Of a stretch of DNA of 64,000 nucleotides, positions 1 to 7,838 are shown piece after piece. Location: the NCBI RefSeq assembly GCF_004153685.1, contig NZ_SDQD01000001.1, forward strand, positions 930,001 to 994,000, written 5' to 3'. A program made the translations under genes and the position numbers. The first letter of the stretch is position 1. Each line of letters starts with the position of its first letter. The DNA is from Pollutimonas harenae. GTDB taxonomy: Bacteria; Pseudomonadota; Gammaproteobacteria; Burkholderiales; Burkholderiaceae_B. Below the pieces are notes generated by a model. The model worked only from the letters and a program-made list of their open reading frames with translations. It did no database searches and was not told where the DNA came from.

Positions 1-635
1 TCGACGAAGCGCTGCCGGCTCATCAGGTTGACTTGACCTCGCAGTTGCTGAAGATACGTGCATCGCGTCCTGATGCCTTGATCCTGGCAGTGTATACGCC
101 TGATCAGCTGCTCTTTACGCGTCAGTTTACCCAGCAAAAACTCGATATTCCTTACGGTGTGCACTCTGTGGGTGGCGGTACTGAAGACCCCTCGTTCTAC
201 GCTGCTATCGATGCGAAAGATGTTGCCTATTACTTCGTTCAGGAAGATTGGCAAGTCGATATGCTGGAAGTCAACAAAGATCCATTGCTTCATGAAATGA
301 ACGATTTTGCCAAGAAGCAACTGGGTTACGACATGAGCGCTTATGTGGCTCAAGGCATTACGTCGGTGTATGTGATCAAAGATGCGCTTGAGCGCGCGGG
401 CAGTGCCGATCGCGAAAAACTGCGCGATGCGCTGGCTCAAACCGATATCACTGAAGGCCCGGCCTTGTTCACCGGTTATCAGCGCATCAAGTTCGATGAA
501 AACGGACAGAACACATTCGCCCATGGTGTCATTTCACAGAACCTGGACGGCAAGCGCCGTGCGATATGGCCCATCGAGAACCGGGGCGATGATGTGAAAC
601 CAGCCTGGCCCGTGCCCAAGTGGTCTGAGCGCTAG
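1..635 (+). CDS. Liv-type ABC transporter substrate-binding protein, C-terminal part
   Basis: The reading frame is open from the window edge (first full codon at base 3) to TAG at 633-635, so the gene begins outside the window. A TTG at 33 only looks like a start because the upstream sequence is missing. The visible 211 residues resemble the second lobe of periplasmic type 1 binding proteins of the branched-chain amino acid family, including a segment around VYVIKDALERAG and a C-terminal stretch typical of these receptors. Permease and ATPase genes of the same transporter follow, which supports the assignment. The ligand cannot be told; the neighbours suggest a carboxylic acid or polyol rather than an amino acid. 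Confidence 0.85.
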   Translation, partial: DEALPAHQVDLTSQLLKIRASRPDALILAVYTPDQLLFTRQFTQQKLDIPYGVHSVGGGTEDPSFYAAIDAKDVAYYFVQEDWQVDMLEVNKDPLLHEMNDFAKKQLGYDMSAYVAQGITSVYVIKDALERAGSADREKLRDALAQTDITEGPALFTGYQRIKFDENGQNTFAHGVISQNLDGKRRAIWPIENRGDDVKPAWPVPKWSER

Positions 636-655
636 TCCGACAAACCGTTTCAACC

Positions 656-703
656 CCCCCTCTGATGTCGTTTCTGTGCACGCTTGCCAGCGTGCAGAGG
701 GGG
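656..703 (+). terminator. Nested hairpin between receptor and permease genes
   Basis: CCCCCTCTG (656-664) pairs with CAGAGGGGG (695-703). Inside lies a second perfect stem, GCACGCT (678-684) with AGCGTGC (689-695), closed by a TGCC tetraloop; the two stems share one base, so they are partly alternative. TGTTTTGTCTT follows. This looks like a partial terminator or mRNA-stabilising structure that would keep receptor mRNA more abundant than permease mRNA. That role is inferred from known binding-protein operons. Confidence 0.6.
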
Positions 704-732
704 TGTTTTGTCTTCATCAAAAGAGGTGAGTC

Positions 733-1617
733 GTGGATTCATACATCCTGACCTATTCACTGATCAATGGCGTGCTGGTCGGAGCGATGCTGGGTGGCAT
801 TGCCCTGGGTCTGAGTCTGATCTTTGGCGTGCTGCGCATCATTAACTTTGCCCATGGCTCGTTCATGATGCTGGCCATGTACATCAGTTTCTGGCTGCAG
901 CACATCACCGGCATTGATCCCTACATCAGTATTCTGATTGCCGCACCGCTGATGTTTGCGCTGGGCTATGCCGTGCAGGCGGTGATTATCAGTCCATTGA
1001 TTCGCCGGGAAAGCACACGAGTGGTTGAACCGGTCAGCGCTTTATTGCTGACGGCTGGTGTGTATATCCTGATTGACAACATGGCACTGATGTTCTTTGG
1101 CCCGAATGTGCGGACCACGACTTCCATGATTGAGCAAACCACCATCATGGTGGGGGGCTTTCCGATCAATACATTAAGGTTGATATCAGCGGTAGCGGCT
1201 TGCGCCATGGCCGGTGGATTGGCTTTCTGGCTGTCTCATACAGACACGGGGCGCGCTATCCGGGCTACCGCGCTGAACCGTGATGCGGCAGCCATGTCGG
1301 GAGTGAATGTCCCGCACATCTATAACCTGACATTCGGTCTGGGCTGCGCCACGGTTGGTGTCATGGGTTGTCTGATTGCACCTTTCATTCCCATTACGCC
1401 CAACGTTGGCCTGGCCTTCGGCATCAAGTCATTCATTGTCGTTGTGCTTGGTGGTATTGGCAGCATTGCCGGTTCACTGGTGGGCGGTATTGTGATTGGC
1501 GTGTTCGAATCGGTGGCGGCTCAGTTCGTGACTACCCCGGCAGCCGCTATTTTCTCGCTGCTGCTCTTCATCCTGATCCTGCTGGTTCGCCCCAGTGGCC
1601 TGATGGGTAAAAAGTAA
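733..1617 (+). CDS. Liv-type ABC transporter permease (LivH family)
   Basis: This 294-residue, highly hydrophobic protein has the LivH hallmarks: an N-terminal segment IALGLSLIFGVLRIINFAHG (about 22-41) and a conserved C-terminal region with GIKSFIVVVLGGIGSIAGS. It would form one half of the membrane channel with the LivM-type protein encoded next. The start is GTG at 733, preceded by AGAGGTGAG as ribosome-binding site. The gene follows the receptor gene after 97 bp containing a hairpin, and the next gene starts 10 bp downstream. Family assignment is firm; the substrate is unknown. Confidence 0.93.
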   Translation: MDSYILTYSLINGVLVGAMLGGIALGLSLIFGVLRIINFAHGSFMMLAMYISFWLQHITGIDPYISILIAAPLMFALGYAVQAVIISPLIRRESTRVVEPVSALLLTAGVYILIDNMALMFFGPNVRTTTSMIEQTTIMVGGFPINTLRLISAVAACAMAGGLAFWLSHTDTGRAIRATALNRDAAAMSGVNVPHIYNLTFGLGCATVGVMGCLIAPFIPITPNVGLAFGIKSFIVVVLGGIGSIAGSLVGGIVIGVFESVAAQFVTTPAAAIFSLLLFILILLVRPSGLMGKK

Positions 1618-1627
1618 GGAGCCCGCC

Positions 1628-2680
1628 ATGAAAACACTTTCTTCTTTAGTGGTGGCCCTGGTACTAGGCGTAATTGGTGTGCTGCTGCCCTTCATCGTGA
1701 GGGATGAATACATCATTCACTCCATGATCATGGTGCTGTATTTCGCCTATCTTGCCTGTTCATGGAACTTGCTGTGCGGTTACGTTGGGCAAATATCTTT
1801 CGGTCACTCGGTCTTTTGTGGTGTAGGCGGCTATGTATCGGTGTTGCTGCTGACTGGGCTGGGCATGTCGCCCTGGCTGGGCATGCTGGTGGGGGGCGTG
1901 GGAGCGGCAATACTCGCCGTCATCATCGGGTATCCGACCATGCGCTTGCGCGGCCCCTATTTTGCGCTGACGACCATCGCCGTAGCCGAGGCCATCCGTA
2001 TCTGGGTCGAGAATACCGGTGAATTGTTTGGCATGGAGATCAAAGGTGCGGAAGGCTTGTCGGTACCGTTGGTCGGCAACAGCTGGGCGCTGTTCCAGTT
2101 TGAAAGCAAAGTGCCTTATTACTACATTATCCTGATCATGCTGGCGGCAGTCATGCTGGTCACCTGGCTGATGGAGCGCAGCCGTCTGGGTTCCTGCCTT
2201 AAAGCCATACGTGGTGATCGTGATGCTGCGGAATCGCTGGGCATCAATCCCACGCGCTACACCCTGATTGCCTATGCCATCAGCGCCTTCATGACGGCAC
2301 TGGGCGGCAGTTACTACGCTCAGTTTGTGCGTTTCATCAATCCCGAACGCATCTTCGGTATCGAACTTTCCATCGATATGGCATTGATGAGCATCATCGG
2401 CGGCCAGGGAACCGTATTGGGTCCATTGTTGGGCGCACTCTTCCTGACGCCTATCTCCGAGCTGACACGTACCTACCTGGGTGGTCAGTTTATAGGCCTG
2501 CACCTGGCTATCTATGGTCTGGTGCTGATATTGGCTGTCTTGTATTTGCCCAAGGGCATTCTTCATCCCCTGCAGCAATTGGGCGCGCGCCTGACCGGGC
2601 GTAAGGCGACCGAAAGCCGCCAGCGCAAGCACAAAGATGCCGATCTTGCAGCGGCTTCTTCAGGAGATCGTGATGAGTGA
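1628..2680 (+). CDS. Liv-type ABC transporter permease (LivM family)
   Basis: A 350-residue membrane protein of the LivM family and second channel subunit of the importer. It shows the family pattern YFAYLACSWNLLCGYVGQIS near residues 38-57 and a cytoplasmic coupling region with AIRGDRDAAESLGIN (about 196-210). The C-terminus carries about 30 polar residues (GRKATESRQRKHKDADL) beyond the last membrane segment. Translation begins at ATG 1628 after AAGGAG. The stop codon overlaps the start of the following ATPase gene (ATGAGTGA), implying coupled translation. Confidence 0.93.
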   Translation: MKTLSSLVVALVLGVIGVLLPFIVRDEYIIHSMIMVLYFAYLACSWNLLCGYVGQISFGHSVFCGVGGYVSVLLLTGLGMSPWLGMLVGGVGAAILAVIIGYPTMRLRGPYFALTTIAVAEAIRIWVENTGELFGMEIKGAEGLSVPLVGNSWALFQFESKVPYYYIILIMLAAVMLVTWLMERSRLGSCLKAIRGDRDAAESLGINPTRYTLIAYAISAFMTALGGSYYAQFVRFINPERIFGIELSIDMALMSIIGGQGTVLGPLLGALFLTPISELTRTYLGGQFIGLHLAIYGLVLILAVLYLPKGILHPLQQLGARLTGRKATESRQRKHKDADLAAASSGDRDE

Positions 2681-3410
2681 AACTTTGTTGAAAGTGGAGG
2701 GTATCGGGAAACGGTTTGGTGGCGTGCAGGCCGTCAAGAATCTTTCATTCGACCTCAAGCGTGGAGAAATCCTGGGGCTGCTGGGCCCTAACGGTGCGGG
2801 CAAGACAACGGCCTTCAATATGATCGCCGGACATTTCGCACCCGACGATGGAAAGATATGGCTGGACGGACAGGACATCACGGGCAAGCCGCCCTGGAGT
2901 GTGTGCAAGGCTGGCCTCGCTCGTACCTTCCAGCTGTCGAAACCTTTTGGCGGCATGTCCACACGTGAAAATCTGATGGTTGGGACCTTGGTGAAAACCA
3001 ACGACCGGGCTCACAGTGAGCGTAAGGCTGATGAGCTGCTCGACTTTCTTGATCTGGCCTATCTGGCCGATATCGATGCCGAGACCTTGACGGCGTTTGA
3101 ACGCCGCAAGGTTGAGCTGGGCCGGGCCCTGTCGACGGAACCCAGTTTGCTCCTGATGGATGAGGTCGTCGCTGGGGCGACGCCGCAAGAGGCCCTGCAG
3201 ATGGTCGAGCTGATCAAGAAGGTACGTGACCAGGGTGTAACGGTGCTGATCATCGAGCACGTCATGAAAGTGATCATGGGCTTGTCTGATCGGGTGATTG
3301 TTATGCATCTGGGTGAGCTGATGGCCAACGGCCTGCCGGCTGATGTCGTGCGTCAACCCAACGTTCTCAAGGCTTATTTCGGAGATGACTATGTCGACAC
3401 CGGCGCTTGA
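2673..3410 (+). CDS. Liv-type ABC transporter ATP-binding protein (LivG family)
   Basis: A 245-residue ATPase with Walker A GPNGAGKTT at 38-46. The signature region reads LTAFERRKVELGRAL instead of LSxGQ, and Walker B is LLLMDEVVAG with valine in place of the usual proline. Such LT...R...LDEVxAG versions form a recognised subset of LivG-like proteins, so the domain is probably functional. ATG 2673 is chosen because AGGAG lies 8 bp upstream and the protein then starts like its relatives; an in-frame ATG at 2637 lies inside livM. It overlaps livM by 8 bp and the next gene by 20 bp. Confidence 0.9.
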   Translation: MSETLLKVEGIGKRFGGVQAVKNLSFDLKRGEILGLLGPNGAGKTTAFNMIAGHFAPDDGKIWLDGQDITGKPPWSVCKAGLARTFQLSKPFGGMSTRENLMVGTLVKTNDRAHSERKADELLDFLDLAYLADIDAETLTAFERRKVELGRALSTEPSLLLMDEVVAGATPQEALQMVELIKKVRDQGVTVLIIEHVMKVIMGLSDRVIVMHLGELMANGLPADVVRQPNVLKAYFGDDYVDTGA

Positions 3411-4107
3411 TATCAAAGGCCTGCATGTGGGCTATGGCGATGCGCGTGTCTTGCGCGACCTGAGCCTGTCCATAGGAAAAGGCCAGCTTGTAGCCCTGAT
3501 CGGCGCAAACGGGGCTGGCAAGACGACATTGCTGCGAACGATCTCGGGATTGTTGCGGCCAAGTAGCGGCAGTATTGCGCTATACGGTAAGGCTCTGGAG
3601 GGTCGCGCGCCGCATCAGGTGGTTGAGCACGGCTTTGTGCAATCGCCCGAAGGCAAGCAGTTGTTTCTCGAGATGAGCATACGCGAAAACCTGCTGGTAG
3701 GCGCGCATGGCAAAAGAGCGCGTGCGATGCGTGAGCAGACACTCAAGGAAGTGTTCGAGTTATTCCCCATCCTCGAGGAGCGTCAGCATCTGGATGCCTC
3801 CACGCTGTCGGGAGGGCAGCAGCAGATGGTGGCAGTCGGCCGTGCGCTGATGGCCAAGCCCACCTTGCTGGCACTGGACGAGCCATCGTTGGGCCTGGCA
3901 CCCATCATGGTTGATCGTCTGTTCGAGTCCATCAAAAAGATTCGTGATCTGGGCGTGACAGTACTGGTGATTGAACAGAATGTGTTCAAGGTCCTGCAAA
4001 TGGCGGACTACGGTTATGTCCTCGAGAACGGTGGCATTTCCATGCAGGGCACAGGTGATGAATTGTTGGGTAACGAGCATTTGCGCGCGACCTATCTGGG
4101 TATGTAA
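3391..4107 (+). CDS. Liv-type ABC transporter ATP-binding protein (LivF family)
   Basis: A 238-residue ATPase and second nucleotide-binding subunit of the importer. Walker A is GANGAGKTT (38-46), the signature LSGGQQQMVAVGRAL and Walker B LLALDEPSLGLAP, all canonical. ATG 3391 follows GGAGATGACT and overlaps the end of the LivG-type gene by 20 bp; the in-frame ATG at 3343 is too deep in that gene. The next gene starts 15 bp after the stop. With the preceding four genes this completes a receptor-permease-permease-ATPase-ATPase transporter. Confidence 0.93.
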   Translation: MSTPALDIKGLHVGYGDARVLRDLSLSIGKGQLVALIGANGAGKTTLLRTISGLLRPSSGSIALYGKALEGRAPHQVVEHGFVQSPEGKQLFLEMSIRENLLVGAHGKRARAMREQTLKEVFELFPILEERQHLDASTLSGGQQQMVAVGRALMAKPTLLALDEPSLGLAPIMVDRLFESIKKIRDLGVTVLVIEQNVFKVLQMADYGYVLENGGISMQGTGDELLGNEHLRATYLGM

Positions 4108-4122
4108 ACCATGAGGAGGCAT

Positions 4123-4971
4123 ATGGACACGGCAGACACAAGCAATGCGCGGTCAGCGCTGATGGCACGATTACGGGCGAAGGCGCTGGATTTACGTCGT
4201 CATATGGTGACGCAGGCTCGAGGCAAGGGTCAGGGGTATCTTGGCCAGGGTCTGGGAATCGCGGACTTTCTGACCTTTATGTATTTCCATGAGTTCGAAG
4301 CCAAGGACCTGGAGTTTGACCGAGGCGACCGTCGTCGCTTCCTGTTATCGACTGGACATTACTCGATTGCCTTGTGGGCCGTACTGGCCGAGCTGGGCAT
4401 CATTCCTGTTCCCGATCTGCTGAGTTACGGTGCAGATGGCAGCCCGCTTGAAATGAGCACGATGGAGGGTCATGTGCCGGGCGTGGAAATGACCGGTGGC
4501 TCGCTGGGCCATGGACTGGGTGTGGCAACAGGTATTGCCTTGGGCTATCGGCTCGATGGCTACGCGTCGACCATTCACGTTGAAATCAGCGATGGCGAAC
4601 TGCAGGAAGGCTCTACGTGGGAAGCTGCCAACACCGCGGCCGCGCTGAAAGCGGACAACCTGGTGTGTTGGGTGGACTGCAACGGCATCCAGGCAGACGG
4701 ACCCCTGGTGGTACCGGTTGACCCGGTACCTGCGCGTTTCTCTGCCTTCGGTTGGTTGAGCATGGAGATTGATGGCAACGACTACGACCAGTTGCTGGAT
4801 GCCTTTGTCTGGGCCGCCAAGCGTGAAGGCAAACCCAAGGTCGTTGTCATGCGCACCAAGCCAGGCTGCGGCATTACCCGAATCGAACAGCGCGATCGCG
4901 CGCACTTTGTACGTATCGACGCCGATGAGTGGGATGACGTCGCTCGTGAACTGGAGGCAGAAAATGGCTGA
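4123..4971 (+). CDS. Transketolase-like ThDP enzyme, N-terminal subunit
   Basis: This 282-residue protein corresponds to the thiamine-diphosphate-binding half of transketolase. The diphosphate/Mg motif is SDGELQEGSTWEAAN (156-170), ending at VDCNG (184-188). A histidine motif STGHYS is at 76-81 and GGSLGHGLGVATG at 125-137. It must pair with the pyrimidine-domain protein encoded next to make a complete active site. Split transketolases are known both as sugar enzymes and as ketol-transfer enzymes in special pathways. AGGAGG at 4114-4119 sits just ahead of ATG 4123, so that start is preferred over ATG 4111. The acceptor and donor are unknown. Confidence 0.9.
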   Translation: MDTADTSNARSALMARLRAKALDLRRHMVTQARGKGQGYLGQGLGIADFLTFMYFHEFEAKDLEFDRGDRRRFLLSTGHYSIALWAVLAELGIIPVPDLLSYGADGSPLEMSTMEGHVPGVEMTGGSLGHGLGVATGIALGYRLDGYASTIHVEISDGELQEGSTWEAANTAAALKADNLVCWVDCNGIQADGPLVVPVDPVPARFSAFGWLSMEIDGNDYDQLLDAFVWAAKREGKPKVVVMRTKPGCGITRIEQRDRAHFVRIDADEWDDVARELEAENG

Positions 4972-5953
4972 AGCACGTACCCTGGCGATGAGTGAATCAG
5001 AAGAGATTGTTGGCCGTCCTTCGATGAAGGCGCCTTTCTCGGTTGGACTGCTCAAGGCAGCTGAAACGCGCGAAAACATCGTGCTGCTGACTGCTGATCT
5101 GGGAAAATACACCGACACCATCGACTTTCGTCATAAGTACCCCGAGCGCTTCTTTAACGTGGGGATGGCTGAGCAATCCCTGGTCATGACCGCGGCGGGC
5201 CTGTCCAAAGCAGGCAAGATTTCCTACTGCACCACCTACGGCACATTTGCTACGCGACGTGCTTATGATTTCCTGGCCATTGCGTGCGCGCACAGCAACG
5301 AGAACGTCAAGATGTTTGCTGGTAATCCCGGGCTGACGACGGGTTATGGTGGCACACATCAGGCCAACGAAGACCTGGCCCTTATGCGGTCCATTCCCAA
5401 CCTGACGGTCATCGATCCCTGCGATGCTACCGAGATGGTGCAGGTCACACAAATGGCCGCCGATATTCCCGGCACGGTTTACTGCCGTCAGCTGCGTGCC
5501 AATGTAGCTGTCGTACTCGATCCCGATACTTATCGATTCCAGGTTGGCAAAGGCCATGTCATTGGTCAGCTGCATGACGATACGAAGCTGGGCTTTGTAT
5601 CGACCGGCTTCATGACTGAACGCGCCATCGATGCCAGCCGCCATTTCGAACGCGCGGGCGTCAGCAGTGCTGTCTTTCATAGCCCATGCATCAAGCCCTT
5701 TGACACCAATGGCCTGTTGCGTTTTGCCAATTCGGTTGATCGTCTGGTCATCTGTGAGAACCATGTGACCACAGGCGGCCTGGCCACGTTGGTTGTCGAG
5801 GCGCTCTACGAGGCCGGCCTGAGCCGCAAACTTTTGAAGATAGGCATTCCTGATCGTTTCACCGAGTGCGGTTCGCTGCCCTATCTGCAAGACCGCTACG
5901 GCCTGACGACCGAACGCATCATTGAACAGACCGATACGTGGATGCGCGCATGA
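4964..5953 (+). CDS. Transketolase-like ThDP enzyme, C-terminal subunit
   Basis: A 329-residue protein with the pyrimidine-binding and C-terminal domains of transketolase. The catalytic glutamate that activates the ThDP aminopyrimidine is E70 in NVGMAEQSLVMTAAGL. A substrate-side region GYGGTHQANEDLALMR lies at 127-142. ATG 4964, behind GGAGG, overlaps the last 8 bases of the N-terminal subunit gene, as expected for a coupled heteromer. The 4-base overlap at its own end (ATGA) links it to the glycerol-dehydrogenase-like gene. Function as a two-subunit ketol transferase is likely; the physiological substrate is not evident. Confidence 0.9.
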   Translation: MAEARTLAMSESEEIVGRPSMKAPFSVGLLKAAETRENIVLLTADLGKYTDTIDFRHKYPERFFNVGMAEQSLVMTAAGLSKAGKISYCTTYGTFATRRAYDFLAIACAHSNENVKMFAGNPGLTTGYGGTHQANEDLALMRSIPNLTVIDPCDATEMVQVTQMAADIPGTVYCRQLRANVAVVLDPDTYRFQVGKGHVIGQLHDDTKLGFVSTGFMTERAIDASRHFERAGVSSAVFHSPCIKPFDTNGLLRFANSVDRLVICENHVTTGGLATLVVEALYEAGLSRKLLKIGIPDRFTECGSLPYLQDRYGLTTERIIEQTDTWMRA

Positions 5954-7098
5954 ATACCTCAGCAACAACCGTAGCGAACGTAGCGGATGGTGTCCGTCCC
6001 GACCCACAGGGCATACGTACATTTGGTTCGGTTCACCGATACTATCAGGGGCCGGGAGCTATTGGCCTGCTTGGCGATATCTGTCGTGCACTGGGCAAGC
6101 GTCCGCTGCTGGTGTGTGATTCGATCGTGTATGGCCTGATCCGCGATGGCGCCGCGCAATTCTGCATAGCCAACGGCCTGGATTTGCCCTGGATCGAGGC
6201 CGGCGGTGAGGTCACGAGGGTGACGGTAGATCGCTTGGTCGAACAGGCTCGCAAGGCCGTGCCTGATGTCGACATTGTGATCGCCGCAGGTGGAGGAAAG
6301 GGTGTCGATACTGGCAAGGCCGTCTCACGCATTCTCGGTACACACCTGGTTGTCGTACCCACCGCTGCCTCAAACGATGGTCCCTGCAGTAAGGCATTTG
6401 TCTTCTACGACGACCAACATCGCATGGACTCGGTCGAGTTCCTGCCACGTAATCCGGATGCGGTATTGGCAGACACGCGCTTGTTGGTCAAGGCGCCGCG
6501 GGCATTGCTCGTCAGCGGCATAGGCGATGCCTTGTGCAAGCTGTATGAAGGCGAGCAGGTACGGGTGTCGAACGGCCTGAACTTGTTTGGTGGCGTCAGC
6601 ACGGTTGCTGTCACCGAGCTTTCTCGTGCCTGCGATCGGGTGTTGCGGCAGGACGCCGTAGAGGGTCTGGCGTCGTTGCAAACGGGTGAGCCCAGTCCCG
6701 CATTTGAACGCTTGGTCGAGGCCTTGATTTTGCTGAGTGGGCTGGCGTTCGAAAACAGCGGTTTGTCGGTCGCACACTCGATGACACGCGGATTGCCTTT
6801 CATTCCCGGCGTGCACTCGACGCTACACGGACAGCATGTGGCCTACGGCCTTTTGGTTCAGATGCTGCTGGAACGCCGGTCCGACGCGTTCATGCGTGAG
6901 CAGCTGGATTTTTATCGACGTATTGGTCTGGCCACCTGCTTGGCCGATTTGGGTGCAGAACAGACCGACGAGGCGGCGATGCGCCGTGTCGCGCAAGGCA
7001 CGATGCAATCACCCCACATCGGCCATTTTCAGACGGCTTTGGACGAGCATGTAATCGTCCAGGCCATGATTCAACTTGAAGAAATGAGTAAAGCATGA
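5950..7098 (+). CDS. Glycerol dehydrogenase family (GldA-like) oxidoreductase
   Basis: A 382-residue NAD-dependent metal alcohol dehydrogenase related to GldA. AAGGGKGVDTGKAV (112-125) is the nucleotide-binding region and VPTAASNDGP (136-145) the family signature. Likely Zn ligands are D193 (SGIGDALCK), H276 (AHSMTRG) and H293 (LHGQHVAYG). The family oxidises glycerol or related vicinal diols, or reduces dihydroxyacetone-like ketones. ATG 5950 overlaps the stop of the transketolase subunit gene, and its own stop overlaps the SDR start, so all are translated from one mRNA. It may supply or remove a ketol substrate of the neighbouring transketolase; this is inference. Confidence 0.88.
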   Translation: MNTSATTVANVADGVRPDPQGIRTFGSVHRYYQGPGAIGLLGDICRALGKRPLLVCDSIVYGLIRDGAAQFCIANGLDLPWIEAGGEVTRVTVDRLVEQARKAVPDVDIVIAAGGGKGVDTGKAVSRILGTHLVVVPTAASNDGPCSKAFVFYDDQHRMDSVEFLPRNPDAVLADTRLLVKAPRALLVSGIGDALCKLYEGEQVRVSNGLNLFGGVSTVAVTELSRACDRVLRQDAVEGLASLQTGEPSPAFERLVEALILLSGLAFENSGLSVAHSMTRGLPFIPGVHSTLHGQHVAYGLLVQMLLERRSDAFMREQLDFYRRIGLATCLADLGAEQTDEAAMRRVAQGTMQSPHIGHFQTALDEHVIVQAMIQLEEMSKA

Positions 7099-7814
7099 CT
7101 AGCAAAGAAGTAAATACAACACCTCTCGCCATTGTGACCGGTGGGGGTACAGGTCTTGGCTTGGCCTCGGGGATTGAATTGCGCAAGCGCGGGTATCGGG
7201 TTATTGCCGTGGGTCTCGATACAGAACCCGAACTCGATGGTACGGGCATAGAGTTCATCAAGGCCAGTGTCACCGATGAGGCGGCTATGCGCGAATTGGC
7301 CGACAAGGAAGTGCGGGTGGATGTGCTGGTGAATGCCGCAGGCATTATTCAGCATGAAGGTCGCGAGCATACCTTGCAAGGTTTTGGGCAGGTAGTGGAT
7401 GTCAATTTGAACGGAACGTTCATGGCCTGCACGCTGTTTCGCGATGCTCTGGCCCAAACGGAAGGCAGCATTGTCAACTTTGCATCGATGTGGAGTTATT
7501 TCGGCTCGCCCCGCAATCCGGGCTATTCCGCCAGCAAAGGCGCTGTCGTATCGCTGACGCGCTCACTGGCGGTGGCTTATGCGCCGCAAAAAATTCGTGT
7601 CAATGCCGTGGCGCCAGGCTGGATCGAAACCCGCATGTCGGTTGCTGCGTTGACTGATCCCGAACGCGGCCCGGCTATCGGCCAGCGTGTACCACTGGGC
7701 TTTTGGGGCAAACCTTACGATGTTGCCAAGGCAGCTGTTTTTCTGGCCTCGGCCGATGCTCGCTACATCACAGGTGTGATTTTGCCCGTGGATGGTGGTT
7801 TTAGCGTGGCGTAA
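7095..7814 (+). CDS. Short-chain dehydrogenase/reductase
   Basis: A 239-residue classical SDR. The cofactor motif TGGGTGLG is at 15-22, NAAG at 80-83, the catalytic serine near S131 (NFASMWS), and YSASK with Y144 and K148. A C-terminal VAPGWIETRM segment is also typical. The family reduces or oxidises secondary alcohols with NAD(P)H. In a cluster with acyl-CoA ligase and acyl-CoA dehydrogenases it could act as a 3-hydroxyacyl dehydrogenase or as a sugar/ketol dehydrogenase; the sequence does not decide. The start overlaps the previous stop (ATGA at 7095). Confidence 0.92.
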   Translation: MTSKEVNTTPLAIVTGGGTGLGLASGIELRKRGYRVIAVGLDTEPELDGTGIEFIKASVTDEAAMRELADKEVRVDVLVNAAGIIQHEGREHTLQGFGQVVDVNLNGTFMACTLFRDALAQTEGSIVNFASMWSYFGSPRNPGYSASKGAVVSLTRSLAVAYAPQKIRVNAVAPGWIETRMSVAALTDPERGPAIGQRVPLGFWGKPYDVAKAAVFLASADARYITGVILPVDGGFSVA

Positions 7815-7838
7815 CGTAAGCCAACAAGGAGAACAGGC

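Noticed and set aside
1760-2632. A 290-codon minus-strand frame inside the LivM-type gene
   Set aside because: It lies wholly within a recognisable permease gene, and its translation is rich in Gln/His as expected from a reverse frame.
2673-3410. LivG-type ATPase with LTAFERR in place of LSGGQ and DEVVAG in place of DEPxxG
   Set aside because: It looked like a broken ATPase, but LT...R...LDEVxAG versions are a recurrent functional subgroup of LivG-like proteins.
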